Origin: Pseudomonas oryzihabitans
GTDB lineage: Bacteria; Pseudomonadota; Gammaproteobacteria; Pseudomonadales; Pseudomonadaceae
DNA: 64,000 nt
Direction: 5' to 3'
Assembly: GCF_006384975.1 (NCBI RefSeq)
Contig: NZ_CP021645.1
Coordinates: 3,376,001 to 3,440,000 of the forward strand
Under the pieces are notes generated by a model that was not told the origin of the DNA, did no database searches, and was given only the letters and a program-made list of their open reading frames with translations. Position 1 is the stretch's first letter; each line of letters starts with the position of its first letter. A program made the position numbers and the translations under genes. Below are positions 35,760-44,550 of this stretch, piece by piece.

Positions 35760-36688
35760 GCCGGCTGTACGACGCCCTTGGCCTCAGGCCGCGCCACCGA
35801 GCACAGCCGGACCGAGTCGGCCAGCACCTCGATGGCCTTGGGCCGCGGAAAGCTGGCGCGCCAGGCGATGGCCACGGTGCGATAGGGCACCGGCCGCTCG
35901 AAAGGCCGCACCTCGATGATCCCCGGCGCATAGTGATGACTCTCCACCGCCGAGAACGGCAGCACCGAGACGCCCAGGCCAGAGGCGACCATGTGGCGGA
36001 TGGTCTCCAGCGACGAGGATTCCACCGTGGAGTTCTTGTTCTCCTCGTGCTTGCGCACCGTCGGGCAGGCTTCGAGGACCTGGTCGCGGAAGCAGTGACC
36101 CTCGCCCAGCAGCAGCAGGCTCTTGTCGCTGAGCTGGTTCTGCGGGATGGCCTTGAGCTTGGTCCAGGGGTGCCGCGCCGGCATCATCACGTAGAAGGGT
36201 TCGTCGTACAGCGGCATGGTCAGGACATCCGGCTCGCTGAACGGCAGGGCCAGGATGACGGCGTCCAGTTCACCCGTGCGCAGCTTGTCGCGCAGTAGAT
36301 GGGTGAAGTTTTCCTCGATGTACAGCGGCATCTCCGGCGCCACCCGGTTGAGTTGCGGGATGAGATGCGGGAAGAGATAGGGCCCGATGGTATAGATGGC
36401 ACCGATCTTCAGTGGGGCGCTGAGCTGGTTCTTGCCAGCCTGGGCCAGTTCACGGATGCCCTGGGCCTGTTCCAGCACCTTTTGCGCCTGGGCGACGATG
36501 CCCTCGCCGGTGGGGGTCAGGCGCACGGCACTCTTGCTGCGCTCGAAGATCAGAATGCCCAGCTCGTCCTCGAGCTTCTTGACGCCGACCGACAGCGTCG
36601 GCTGGCTGACATGGCAACGCTCGGCGGCTCGGCCAAAGTGCTGTTCCTGGGCGAGCGTGACGATATAGCGCAGTTCAGTCAGGGTCAT
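35756..36688 (-). CDS. oxyR: Hydrogen peroxide-sensing activator OxyR
   Basis: A 310-residue LysR regulator. From the start MTLTELRYIVTL (36688) the redox-active cysteines fall at 199 and 208 (GEGHCFRDQVLEAC), the numbering of E. coli OxyR. Oxidation to a disulfide turns on katB, ahpC and similar genes. The helix-turn-helix (FGRAAERCHVSQPTLSVGVKKLED) is intact. It is transcribed ahead of recG and overlaps it. Confidence 0.95.
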   Translation of the reverse strand: MTLTELRYIVTLAQEQHFGRAAERCHVSQPTLSVGVKKLEDELGILIFERSKSAVRLTPTGEGIVAQAQKVLEQAQGIRELAQAGKNQLSAPLKIGAIYTIGPYLFPHLIPQLNRVAPEMPLYIEENFTHLLRDKLRTGELDAVILALPFSEPDVLTMPLYDEPFYVMMPARHPWTKLKAIPQNQLSDKSLLLLGEGHCFRDQVLEACPTVRKHEENKNSTVESSSLETIRHMVASGLGVSVLPFSAVESHHYAPGIIEVRPFERPVPYRTVAIAWRASFPRPKAIEVLADSVRLCSVARPEAKGVVQPA

Positions 36689-36841
36689 AGTCAAATTCCA
36701 TGGATTGCCTGCCAATCTTAGCGGCTGTCTCTATCAACGGCCAAGCGCGACGGGTACGGGGCCGGCCTATAAGTTGGACCCCGGGTCCGCCCAAGCTACC
36801 CTGGCCGTCTGTCCAGGCCTTTTCTAGAGAAGGAAACACCG

Positions 36842-37687
36842 ATGAGCACCATCCTGATCGCCGGTTGTGGCGATGTCGGCAGCCGCCTCGGCCTGCAACT
36901 GGTCGCCCAGGGTCACCGCGTCTTTGGCCTGAGGCGCAACGCCGCCGCCCTGCCCGCCGAATTGCTAGCTGTCGCGGGCGACCTGGCCGATCCCGAGCCG
37001 CCAGCGGCCTGGCCGCGTGAGCCCCTCGATCAGATAGTCTATGCCACCGCCGCGACCGACCATGACGAAGCCGGCTACCGCGCCGCCTACGTCGACGGCC
37101 TGCGCCATCTGCTGGGCTGGCTGGCCGCCTGCGACCAGCGTCCGCAGCGACTGCTGTTCGTCTCCAGCAGCGGCGTTTATGCCCAGCAGAACGGCGCCTG
37201 GATCGATGAAACCGCGCCGGCCCAACCCGAGCGCTTTTCCGGCCGCATCCTGCGCGAGGCGGAAGAGCTGGCGCTCGGCAGCGGGATTCCCGCCAGCGTG
37301 GTGCGGCTGACCGGCATCTATGGTCCCGGACGCGAGGCGCTGCTGCGCCAGGTCCGTGCGGGCTCCCGGGTGACTCGCCAGCCGCCGCTCTATGGCAATC
37401 GCATCCACGTCGAGGACGCCGCCGGCCTGCTGGCGCTGCTGCTGCAGCGGGATCGCGAAGGGGTCGCCCTGGAGGCTCTCTATCTGGGCGTGGACGATGA
37501 CCCGGCCCCGCTGGACGAGGTGGTCGACTGGCTGCGTGCCCGCCTCGGCATCGACTTCTGGTCCGAGGACGCCGAGTTGCGCCGGGCCGGCAGCAAGAGA
37601 TGCAGCAACGCCCGCGCCCGTGCCCTGGGCTGGGTGCCCCGCTACCCCAGCTATCGCGAGGGCTACGCGGCGATTCTCGCGGGCTGA
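36842..37687 (+). CDS. NAD(P)-dependent sugar-epimerase-like oxidoreductase (YeeZ type)
   Basis: A 281-residue extended short-chain dehydrogenase-like protein. The Rossmann motif is GCGDVGSRLG near the N-terminus. FVSSSGVYAQQNG holds the catalytic Tyr region (SSSGVY), and RLTGIYGPGR follows. It matches the YeeZ group of uncharacterised atypical SDR proteins; no reaction can be assigned. It is divergent from oxyR with 153 bp between starts and is followed by a hairpin shared with gltP. Confidence 0.75.
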   Translation: MSTILIAGCGDVGSRLGLQLVAQGHRVFGLRRNAAALPAELLAVAGDLADPEPPAAWPREPLDQIVYATAATDHDEAGYRAAYVDGLRHLLGWLAACDQRPQRLLFVSSSGVYAQQNGAWIDETAPAQPERFSGRILREAEELALGSGIPASVVRLTGIYGPGREALLRQVRAGSRVTRQPPLYGNRIHVEDAAGLLALLLQRDREGVALEALYLGVDDDPAPLDEVVDWLRARLGIDFWSEDAELRRAGSKRCSNARARALGWVPRYPSYREGYAAILAG

Positions 37688-37692
37688 AACGA

Positions 37693-37719
37693 CAGAGCCC
37701 GGCACGGGGCCGGGCTCTG
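37693..37719. terminator. Bidirectional terminator between convergent genes
   Basis: A perfect 11-bp stem, CAGAGCCCGGC / GCCGGGCTCTG, with a 5-base loop, between the YeeZ-type gene and the end of gltP. Confidence 0.75.
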
Positions 37720-37738
37720 CTCTCAGCGAGTTGCCTGC

Positions 37739-39091
37739 TCAGTCGCGCAGCGCATCGCCACGGGTGGCCTGCGGGCGTTCCTCGATCTTGGCGCCACCGC
37801 TCTTGAGGTGCGGCAGGGCCGCCCAGTAGGCAGCGCCCTTCTCGGCGTCGTACAGCCCTTCCCATTTGGCGATGACCAGCGCGGCCAGGGCGTTGCCGAT
37901 CACGTTCAGCGCGGTACGCGCCATGTCCATGATGCGATCCACCCCGGCGATGAAGGCCAGGCCTTCCAGCGGGATGCCGACGCTGCCCAGAGTGGCCAGC
38001 AGCACCACGAAGGACACGCCCGGCACGCCGGCGATGCCCTTGGAGGTGACCATCAGGGTCAGCACCAGCAGCAATTGCTGGCCGAGCGACAGGTCGATGC
38101 CATAAAGCTGAGCGATGAACAGCGCCGCGATGCTCTGGTAGAGGGTGGAGCCGTCGAGGTTGAAGGAGTAGCCGGTGGGCACCACGAAGCTGGTGATGGC
38201 CTTGGGCGCGCCGTAGGCCTCCATCTTCTCGATGATGCGCGGCAACACGGTTTCCGAGCTGGCGGTGGAATAGGCCAGGATCAGCTCGTCCTTGAGGATG
38301 CGGATGATGCGGAAGATCGAGAAGCCGAACAGCTTGGCCACCAGCCCCAGCACACCGAGGGCGAAGAAGCCGATGGCGACGTAGACCAGCACCACCAGCT
38401 TGGCCAGCGGCAGCAGGGAGGCGAAGCCGAAGTTGGCCACGGTCACCGCGATCAGGGCGAAGACGCCGATGGGCGCGTAGTTCATGATCATGTGAGTGAC
38501 CTTGAACATGGCCTCGGAGATGCCCTGGAAGACCCGCACAACCGGTTCCCGGGTGGCTTCCGGCAGGGCGCCCAGGCCCAGACCGAACATCACGGCGAAG
38601 AAGATGATCGGCAGCATCTCGCCACGGGCCACGGCGGCGAAGACATTGGAGGGAATCAGGTTGAGGATGGTCGCGATGAAGGCATGGTCATGCTGCACTT
38701 CCGCGGTGGTCTTCTGGTACTGGGAGATGTCGGTGGTACCCAGGGTGCTCATGTCGATGCCGGCACCGGGCTGCACGCTGTCGGCGAAGAACAGGCCGAC
38801 GACGATGGCCAGGGTGGTGACGATCTCGAAGTAGAGGATGGTCTTGAGCCCGATGCGGCCCAGCTTCTTGGAGTCGCCGACGCCGGCGATACCGACCACC
38901 AGGGTGGCGATGACGATGGGCACCACGATCATCTTGATCAGCCGGATGAAGATGTCACCCGCTGGCTTGAGAACGTTCGAGATCCACCAGGCCTTCTCGG
39001 CACTGAAGTGATTGAGCAGTGCGCCGACGGCGATCCCCAGCACGAGGCCGATGAGGATCTGCCAGGCGAGGCTGAGCTTGGGCTTGGTCAT
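37739..39091 (-). CDS. gltP: Dicarboxylate/glutamate:cation symporter
   Basis: A 450-residue DAACS-family transporter with eight helices and two re-entrant loops. It starts MTKPKLSLAWQILIGLVLG; the Ser-rich loop is AYSTASSETVLP, the second loop VPTGYSFNLDGSTLYQSIAALF, and the substrate-binding Asp/Arg/Asn segment is AGVDRIMDMARTALNVIGNA. The best match is GltP/proton-glutamate symporter; DctA is an alternative. The start at 39091 fits the family; the upstream extension to 39244 does not. Confidence 0.85.
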   Translation of the reverse strand: MTKPKLSLAWQILIGLVLGIAVGALLNHFSAEKAWWISNVLKPAGDIFIRLIKMIVVPIVIATLVVGIAGVGDSKKLGRIGLKTILYFEIVTTLAIVVGLFFADSVQPGAGIDMSTLGTTDISQYQKTTAEVQHDHAFIATILNLIPSNVFAAVARGEMLPIIFFAVMFGLGLGALPEATREPVVRVFQGISEAMFKVTHMIMNYAPIGVFALIAVTVANFGFASLLPLAKLVVLVYVAIGFFALGVLGLVAKLFGFSIFRIIRILKDELILAYSTASSETVLPRIIEKMEAYGAPKAITSFVVPTGYSFNLDGSTLYQSIAALFIAQLYGIDLSLGQQLLLVLTLMVTSKGIAGVPGVSFVVLLATLGSVGIPLEGLAFIAGVDRIMDMARTALNVIGNALAALVIAKWEGLYDAEKGAAYWAALPHLKSGGAKIEERPQATRGDALRD

Positions 39092-39391
39092 GTACCGACA
39101 CCTTTGTTCTAGTTGCTTGAGTTCGGGACGAACGTCACCGCGCCGGTACGAGATGCGCGAAACGCATGCAATGCCGGCTGAGGGTCTTCGTTCAGGCTGC
39201 GGAAACGGCGCTCGAAAAGGACGAGGAGCGCCAAAGCGCCACACCTTTTGCCAGAGCGTTAGCCGACGTGTCTAATGCCGCTGTCGCCTGCCCTATGCCG
39301 ATCCGGCATGGGGCGTCCCGAAAGGGCCGCGCAGCATACAGGCTCTGGCGCCTTGCGCGCCAGGCATACAGAGGCGCCGCTCATCGCGGCG
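39092..39391. other. gltP upstream region with nested hairpins
   Basis: About 300 bp without a supported ORF. Three inverted repeats lie at the far end: ATGCCG/CGGCAT near 39296-39311, CTGGCGC/GCGCCAG near 39343-39362, and a perfect 10-bp stem GAGGCGCCGC/GCGGCGCCTC at 39371-39395. The last adjoins the 150-bp element. None is followed by T on either strand. Confidence 0.45.
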
Positions 39392-39541
39392 CCTCAGAAC
39401 CTGTTCAAAGGCTCGCGAGCTAGAGCCAAACAAGGCGAAAAGATCTGAGGAAGCGGAGTTTACGAATGGTAAATGAGCATTCCGAAGGTCTTTTCAACGC
39501 CGTTTGGCCGACGCGCAGCAGACTTTGAGCAGGTTCTCAGG
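39392..39541 (-). repeat. 150-bp MITE-like element, copy 2
   Basis: Inverted relative to the copy at 28825-28974 and of identical length. Its ends form terminal inverted repeats of about 20 bp with two mismatches: CCTCAGAACCTGTTCAAAG on the left, and the complement of CCTGAGAACCTGCTCAAAG on the right. No ORF inside. It ends 4 bp from the stop codon of the aldo/keto reductase gene. Confidence 0.88.
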
Positions 39542-39545
39542 CCGC

Positions 39546-40376
39546 TCAGCCGTTGAAAGTGGCCGGATCAGGACCTAGACGCTTGTCTTGGTTCAGACCA
39601 GCGATCTGGCGCAGGTCATCCTCATCCAGGGCGAAGTCGAAGATCTGCATGTTTTCTTCGATGCGCTTGGGCGTCTTGGATTTGGGGAAGATGATGTTGC
39701 CGAGCTGGATATGCCAGCGCAGCACCACCTGGGCCGGCGTCTTGCCGTGCTTGGCCGCCAATTGCTGCAGTACTGGGCTACCCAGCAGCTCGCCACCCTG
39801 GGCCAGCGGGCTCCAGGCCTCGGTGGCGATGCCCTTGTAGGTATTGAACTCGCGCAACTCCTGTTGCTGCAGCAACGGATGGCACTCGATCTGGTTGACC
39901 ACCGGTACCACGCCGGTCTCGGTGAGCAGGGTCTCGATATCGTCCTGGCGGAAGTTGGAGACACCGATGGACTTCACCCGGCCCTGGTTGCGCAACTCGA
40001 TCAGGGCTTTCCAGCTGTCGAGAAACAGGCCCTTTTCCGGCAGCGGCCAGTGGATCAGGTAGAGATCGACATACTCCAGGCCCAGCTTGGCCAGGCTGGT
40101 ATCGAAGGCGCGCAGGGCACTGTCGTAGCCCTGGTCGGCATTCCATAGCTTGGTGGTGACGAACAGCTCGTCACGCGGCAGACCGGCCTGGGCGATGGCC
40201 TGGCCGACGCCCTCTTCGTTGCCGTAGATGGCCGCGGTATCGATGTGGCGATAGCCCAGGTCGAGGGCGGTCTTGACCACCTGGGCCGTCTCTTCGGCGG
40301 GGGTCTGCCAGACGCCCAGGCCGAATTGCGGAATATGGTGACCGTCGTTGAGCTGAAGACGGGTGATCGCGGACAT
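39546..40376 (-). CDS. Aldo/keto reductase (2,5-diketo-D-gluconate reductase type)
   Basis: A 276-residue TIM-barrel oxidoreductase using NADPH. The catalytic tetrad is visible: Asp and Tyr in DTAAIYGNE, Lys in VTTKLW and His in LIHWP. The cofactor-binding C-terminal segment is IIFPKSKTPKRIEEN. It belongs to the DkgA/DkgB group, which reduces 2,5-diketogluconate and various aldehydes. It appears monocistronic. The downstream 150-bp element lies almost against its stop codon. Confidence 0.88.
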   Translation of the reverse strand: MSAITRLQLNDGHHIPQFGLGVWQTPAEETAQVVKTALDLGYRHIDTAAIYGNEEGVGQAIAQAGLPRDELFVTTKLWNADQGYDSALRAFDTSLAKLGLEYVDLYLIHWPLPEKGLFLDSWKALIELRNQGRVKSIGVSNFRQDDIETLLTETGVVPVVNQIECHPLLQQQELREFNTYKGIATEAWSPLAQGGELLGSPVLQQLAAKHGKTPAQVVLRWHIQLGNIIFPKSKTPKRIEENMQIFDFALDEDDLRQIAGLNQDKRLGPDPATFNG

Positions 40377-40446
40377 GCGTCGCTCCTCTGGAATGTATGG
40401 ACGTCAGAGATGTGACTGATGGAGATGGCCTTTTGCTCCCGAGCCG

Positions 40447-40809
40447 CTAGTCCAGACGCATGGCTTCGGGCACCCGATAGCTTTCCACCCAGCCCAATAC
40501 GGTATGACCGTCCTGCTGGAACTCCACGCGCTTCCAACGCTGGAAGGAACGGGTCTCGATCACCCGTATCTGGGTATCGCCGTCCAGGCGCACCAAGGTG
40601 TTGCGCGCACGCTCGCGATTGCGGTCGTAGACGAAGGGCCACTTGAGCACATCGACCGGCCCGCGCAGCAACCAGCCTTGCCCTTCTTCGGCGAAGCGAA
40701 AGGAGACGCCCCCCTCGGCGCGGGCGACGTTACTGCCGAGCAGTAACAGCAGTGCCATGAGCAACGATGGGACGATGCGAGAGACGGTGGAAAGGACATT
40801 CGGAGTCAT
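40447..40809 (-). CDS. Exported SH3-like small protein
   Basis: A 120-residue protein with a signal peptide (IVPSLLMALLLLLGSNVARA) and a mature part of short beta strands (TQIRVIETRSFQRWKRVEFQQDGHTVLGWVESYRV) resembling a bacterial SH3 domain. Such domains often bind peptidoglycan or act as periplasmic scaffolds. No specific function is assigned. It lies between the aldo/keto reductase and fdhA on the same strand. Confidence 0.6.
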   Translation of the reverse strand: MTPNVLSTVSRIVPSLLMALLLLLGSNVARAEGGVSFRFAEEGQGWLLRGPVDVLKWPFVYDRNRERARNTLVRLDGDTQIRVIETRSFQRWKRVEFQQDGHTVLGWVESYRVPEAMRLD

Positions 40810-40953
40810 GCAGGCCTCGTTCGTGGCACCGGGGAAAAGCAGCGTCCGGACGGACGCTGCGGGGATAGACCCTGCGGTGCGCTAAACGACTGCATGGCTC
40901 GCCCGAGAAATGCCAAATAGCCAGCATTCCAGGCGAAACAATTAGCGCAGTGC

Positions 40954-42153
40954 TTAAGCGGCGCTGAACAGCCGGTGCGGATCGATGACGAATTTCTTCG
41001 GTACGCCCGAATCGAATTCGCTGTAGCCGCGGGGGGCCTCGTCCAGGGTGATCACCTGCACGCCGACGATGTCGGCGATCTTGATGCGATCCCACATGAT
41101 CGCCTGCATCAGCTGGCGGTTGTACTTCATCACCGGGGTCTGGCCGGTGTGGAAGCTGTGGGACTTGGCCCAGCCCAGGCCGAAGCGGATGCTCAGGGCG
41201 CCCTGCTTGGCGGCGGCGTCGACCGCGCCCGGATCGTCGGTGACGTACAGGCCGGGGATACCGATCTTGCCAGCCACCCGCACGATGCCCATCAGCGAGT
41301 TCAGCACGGTGGCCGGCGCCTCGCTCTTGGCACCCTCGTGACCATGGCCACGGGCCTCGAAGCCGACGGCGTCGACCGCGCAATCCACTTCCGGGGTGCC
41401 CAGCAGCGCGGCGATCTGTTCGTGCAGCGGGGTGTCCTGGGACAGGTCGGCGATCTCGAAGCCCTGGGCCTTGGCGTGGGCCAGGCGTACCGGGTTGACG
41501 TCGCCGACGATGACCACGGCAGCCCCCAGCAGGCGGGCGGAAGCGGCGGCGGCTAGACCGACTGGACCGGCGCCGGCGATGTAGACGCTGGTGCCCGGGC
41601 CGACGCCAGCGGTGACGGCGCCGTGGTAGCCGGTGGGCAGGATGTCGGACAGGCAGGTCAGGTCGCGGATCTTCTCCATGGCCGCGTCGCGGTTCGGCAG
41701 CTTGAGCAGGTTGAAGTCGGCATAGGGGACCAGCACGTACTCGGCCTGGCCACCGACCCAACCGCCCATGTCGACGTAGCCATAGGCACCGCCGGCACGC
41801 GAGGGGTTCACGGTGAGGCAGACACCGGTGTCCTGCTCTTTACAGGTGCGGCAGCGACCGCAGGCGACGTTGAAGGGTACCGAGACCAGATCGCCGACCT
41901 TGAGGGTTTCGACGTCGCGACCCGCTTCGATCACCTCGCCGGTGATCTCGTGGCCGAGTACCAGGCCTTCGGGAGCCGTGGTCCGGCCACGCACCATGTG
42001 CTGGTCGGAACCGCAGATGTTGGTGGAGACCACGCGCAGGATCACGCCATGGTCGATACGCTTGCCTTGCGGGGTTTCCATCTTCGGATAGGGAATGGTC
42101 TGCACCTCGACCTTGCCCGCACCCAGATAGACGACGCCACGATTGCCGGACAT
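40954..42153 (-). CDS. fdhA: Glutathione-independent formaldehyde dehydrogenase
   Basis: A 399-residue zinc-dependent medium-chain dehydrogenase. The N-terminus MSGNRGVVYLGAGKVEVQ and length equal those of Pseudomonas FdhA. The catalytic-zinc Cys is in STNICGSDQHM, the structural zinc Cys cluster in ACGRCRTCKEQDTGVC, and the NAD fold in GAGPVGLAAA. It oxidises formaldehyde to formate with tightly bound NAD+. The adjacent MFS gene is on the same strand upstream, with a 186-bp gap that holds short tandem repeats. Confidence 0.92.
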   Translation of the reverse strand: MSGNRGVVYLGAGKVEVQTIPYPKMETPQGKRIDHGVILRVVSTNICGSDQHMVRGRTTAPEGLVLGHEITGEVIEAGRDVETLKVGDLVSVPFNVACGRCRTCKEQDTGVCLTVNPSRAGGAYGYVDMGGWVGGQAEYVLVPYADFNLLKLPNRDAAMEKIRDLTCLSDILPTGYHGAVTAGVGPGTSVYIAGAGPVGLAAAASARLLGAAVVIVGDVNPVRLAHAKAQGFEIADLSQDTPLHEQIAALLGTPEVDCAVDAVGFEARGHGHEGAKSEAPATVLNSLMGIVRVAGKIGIPGLYVTDDPGAVDAAAKQGALSIRFGLGWAKSHSFHTGQTPVMKYNRQLMQAIMWDRIKIADIVGVQVITLDEAPRGYSEFDSGVPKKFVIDPHRLFSAA

Positions 42154-42248
42154 GTTGCACCTCGCTGTTATTGTTGGAATAGCCGTTCGAGACTAGTCCT
42201 CGCGAGGCGAGACGTCTGTGGGGATGGCGTTTTTGGCGATGTCGAGGT

Positions 42249-42300
42249 CGTCCTGACAGGCCGTCCTCACAGGCCGTCCTGACAGATCGTCTTGGCAGAA
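42249..42300. repeat. Degenerate 13-bp tandem repeat, 4 units
   Basis: Four units of the form CGTCCTGACAGGC lie between fdhA and the upstream transporter gene. The first three differ by one to three bases, the fourth by more. The period is 13 bp, not a multiple of the helical turn, so replication slippage is likelier than a binding-site array. Confidence 0.75.
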
Positions 42301-42339
42301 CCCGCCACGCCGCCGGTATCGGCGACGTGGCAACGGCGA

Positions 42340-43653
42340 TCAGGCAGTCGCCAGGGCGGCGGCGCGGCGTTCGCGGCCGAGCAGGTAGAAGCCGACACCC
42401 ACGCCCAGCAGGGCCAGCCCCGTGACGTACCAGGCCGGACCCAGCGGATGCTGCTTGAGCATCAGGGTGACGACCATGGGCGTCAGGCCGCCGAAGATGG
42501 CGTAGGCGACGTTGTAGGAGAACGACAGGCCCGAGAAGCGCACCTTGGGCGGAAAGGCCAGCACCATCACCCGCGGCACGCCGCCGATGACACCGACCGC
42601 CCCGCCCGCCAGGGCATAGAGCGGGAACAGCCACTCCGGATGGGTCTTGAGGCCCGCGTACAGGGCCCAACTGGCCACCGCCAGGATCAGGCCACCGACG
42701 ATGAACACCGGACCGCTGCCGAAACGGTCGGACAGCGCACCGGAGAGGATGCAGCCGAGGGTCAGGAAGACGATGGCCAGGCTGTTGGCCTTGAGCGCCA
42801 AGGCCGCGGAGAAGCCGTACTGGGTCTGCAGCAGGGTCGGGGTCATGAGGATGACCACGACGATGCCGGCGGTGAGCATCCAGGTCAGCAGCATGGACAG
42901 CACCACGCTGCCGGGATGGTCGCGCAGCACGGCCTTGAGCGGCACCTCTTCGGCCAGCGACTTGTGGATCGCCAGTTCGGCGAACACCGGCGTCTCGTGC
43001 AGCCAGCGCCGCAGGTAGACCGAGAACAGCCCGAAGACGCCGCCGATCAGGAAGGGGAAGCGCCAGGCGTAGTCGGCCACTTCCAGCGGGGTGAAGAGGG
43101 TGTTGATCAGGGTCGCCATCAGCGAGCCGAGCAGGATGCCGAAGGTCAGACCCGCGGTGAGGGTGCCGCAGGCATAGCCGACGTGCTTGCCGGGGACGTG
43201 CTCGGAGACGAACACCCAGGCACCGGGTACCTCGCCGCCGATGGCCGCGCCCTGGATGATGCGCAGCACCAGCAGCAGGATGGGGGCGGCCACGCCGATC
43301 TGGGCGTAGGTGGGCATCAGGCCCATGCCCAGGGTCGGCAGCGCCATCATGAAGATGCTCAGGGTGAACATCTTCTTGCGGCCGAGCAGGTCGCCGAAGT
43401 GCGCCATGACGATGCCGCCCAGGGGCCGCGCCAGGTAGCCGGCGGCGAAGATGCCGAAGGTCTGCATCTGCCGCAGCCACTCGGGCATGTCGGTGGGAAA
43501 GAACAGTTTTCCCACCACCGCGGCGAAGAAGACGAAGATGACGAAGTCGTAGAATTCCAGCGCACCGCCCAGGGCGGACAACGACAAGGTCTTGTAGTCG
43601 CTACGGCCCAGGGGGCGCGACGTGAGGGGCGCGGAGGCGGATTGCAGTTTCAT
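42340..43653 (-). CDS. MHS-family MFS transporter
   Basis: A 437-residue major facilitator transporter with 12 helices, starting MKLQSASAPL. Motif A is HFGDLLGRKKMF; the metabolite:H+ symporter subfamily is suggested by LGGALEFYDFVIFVFFAAVVGKLFFP and RIIQGAAIGGEVPGAWVFV. Family substrates include organic acids and osmolytes (citrate, ketoglutarate, proline). The substrate is not identifiable; the fdhA neighbour suggests a C1-related or demethylated compound only weakly. The upstream ATG at 43815 would add 54 unrelated residues and is rejected. Confidence 0.8.
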   Translation of the reverse strand: MKLQSASAPLTSRPLGRSDYKTLSLSALGGALEFYDFVIFVFFAAVVGKLFFPTDMPEWLRQMQTFGIFAAGYLARPLGGIVMAHFGDLLGRKKMFTLSIFMMALPTLGMGLMPTYAQIGVAAPILLLVLRIIQGAAIGGEVPGAWVFVSEHVPGKHVGYACGTLTAGLTFGILLGSLMATLINTLFTPLEVADYAWRFPFLIGGVFGLFSVYLRRWLHETPVFAELAIHKSLAEEVPLKAVLRDHPGSVVLSMLLTWMLTAGIVVVILMTPTLLQTQYGFSAALALKANSLAIVFLTLGCILSGALSDRFGSGPVFIVGGLILAVASWALYAGLKTHPEWLFPLYALAGGAVGVIGGVPRVMVLAFPPKVRFSGLSFSYNVAYAIFGGLTPMVVTLMLKQHPLGPAWYVTGLALLGVGVGFYLLGRERRAAALATA

Positions 43654-44130
43654 CGGAGATCCCGGATAAAAAGAGGAGCGCAAAAGGAATTCGGCCTCTG
43701 GCATCCCTCCGGGTGTAGCGGACAAGACGCGGCCCCGAGTGACCTTCCGCTTGGGACGGAAAGGTGAGGATCGGGCGGGTCGCTGGGTAGGCGCCGGACC
43801 TGCGCGGCGCCGCACGCACTCTTGTGGAGCTCTGCGACAGCAGGTCGACCGATCATTACTGGATCACCGGACGTACGCGGCCCTCTGGATTGCCTGGCCG
43901 GTCACGGACCTCACGATAGCAAATCTGCAAGGAATTTCCGCTATTCATTCAGTGCACATTCAGCTGTTATCGACCACTTTCCCTATTTTTCTGGGTGCGA
44001 AAGCGGTCGAGCGGCTCTGAGCCAGGCGTTATACTGTAGCTCCCTAACGATCCCGCCCCAGGGATTGGCAGCATTCTTGCGTCTTAATGCTGAACGTTAC
44101 CTACCTATCCGGGCTCCCGAGGGCCCTGTC
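43654..44130. other. Divergent region between MFS transporter and thioesterase genes
   Basis: A 477-bp stretch without a supported ORF. A good -10 (TATACT, 44030-44035) faces the thioesterase gene. An AT-rich patch contains two ATTCAG hexamers 11 bp apart (43947-43952, 43958-43963), similar in geometry to the PhoP-box array at 4 kb. Between 43730 and 43760 a CTTCCG/CGGAAAG hairpin is visible. Confidence 0.45.
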
Positions 44131-44535
44131 ATGATCGAAGAGCTCGAACAAGAAGATCCCATCCCCCAGGGCGACCTGGCCATGCAGATCACCGCCCTGC
44201 CCCGGGAAACCAATGGTTTCGGCGACATCTACGGTGGCTGGCTGGTGGCCCAGATGGACCTCGCCGGCAGCGCCATGGCCAGTCGCCTGGCCGCCGGACG
44301 CGTCGCCACCGTGGCCATCGACCGCATGACCTTCATGACCCCGGTGCCCGTGGGCGCACAGCTCTCCTTCTACACCAACACCCTGGAGATCGGCCGCAGC
44401 TCCATCCAGATCCTCATCGAGGTCTGGAGCGACGACCCGTTGTCCAGCGAGTGGCGCAAGGTGACCGAAGCGGTGTTCGTCTTCGTCGCCATCGACGGTA
44501 GCGGGCGCACCCGTCCGGTACCGGCGCGGCGCTAG
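44131..44535 (+). CDS. Acyl-CoA thioesterase (YciA/PA5202-like)
   Basis: A 134-residue hotdog-fold thioesterase. The signature is ETNGFGDIYGGWLVAQMDLAGS, with Asn and Asp at the active-site end, followed by VATVAIDRMTFMTPVPVGAQL and the C-terminal TEAVFVFVAIDGSGR. Close relatives act on short- and medium-chain acyl-CoAs. The ATG at 44131 matches the family N-terminus. Confidence 0.88.
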   Translation: MIEELEQEDPIPQGDLAMQITALPRETNGFGDIYGGWLVAQMDLAGSAMASRLAAGRVATVAIDRMTFMTPVPVGAQLSFYTNTLEIGRSSIQILIEVWSDDPLSSEWRKVTEAVFVFVAIDGSGRTRPVPARR

Positions 44536-44550
44536 GCGCACGCAAAGGAC

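Noticed and set aside
37693..37719. Hairpin considered as a riboswitch expression platform for gltP
   Set aside because: It lies after the stop codons of two convergent genes, not upstream of a start, so a shared terminator explains it.
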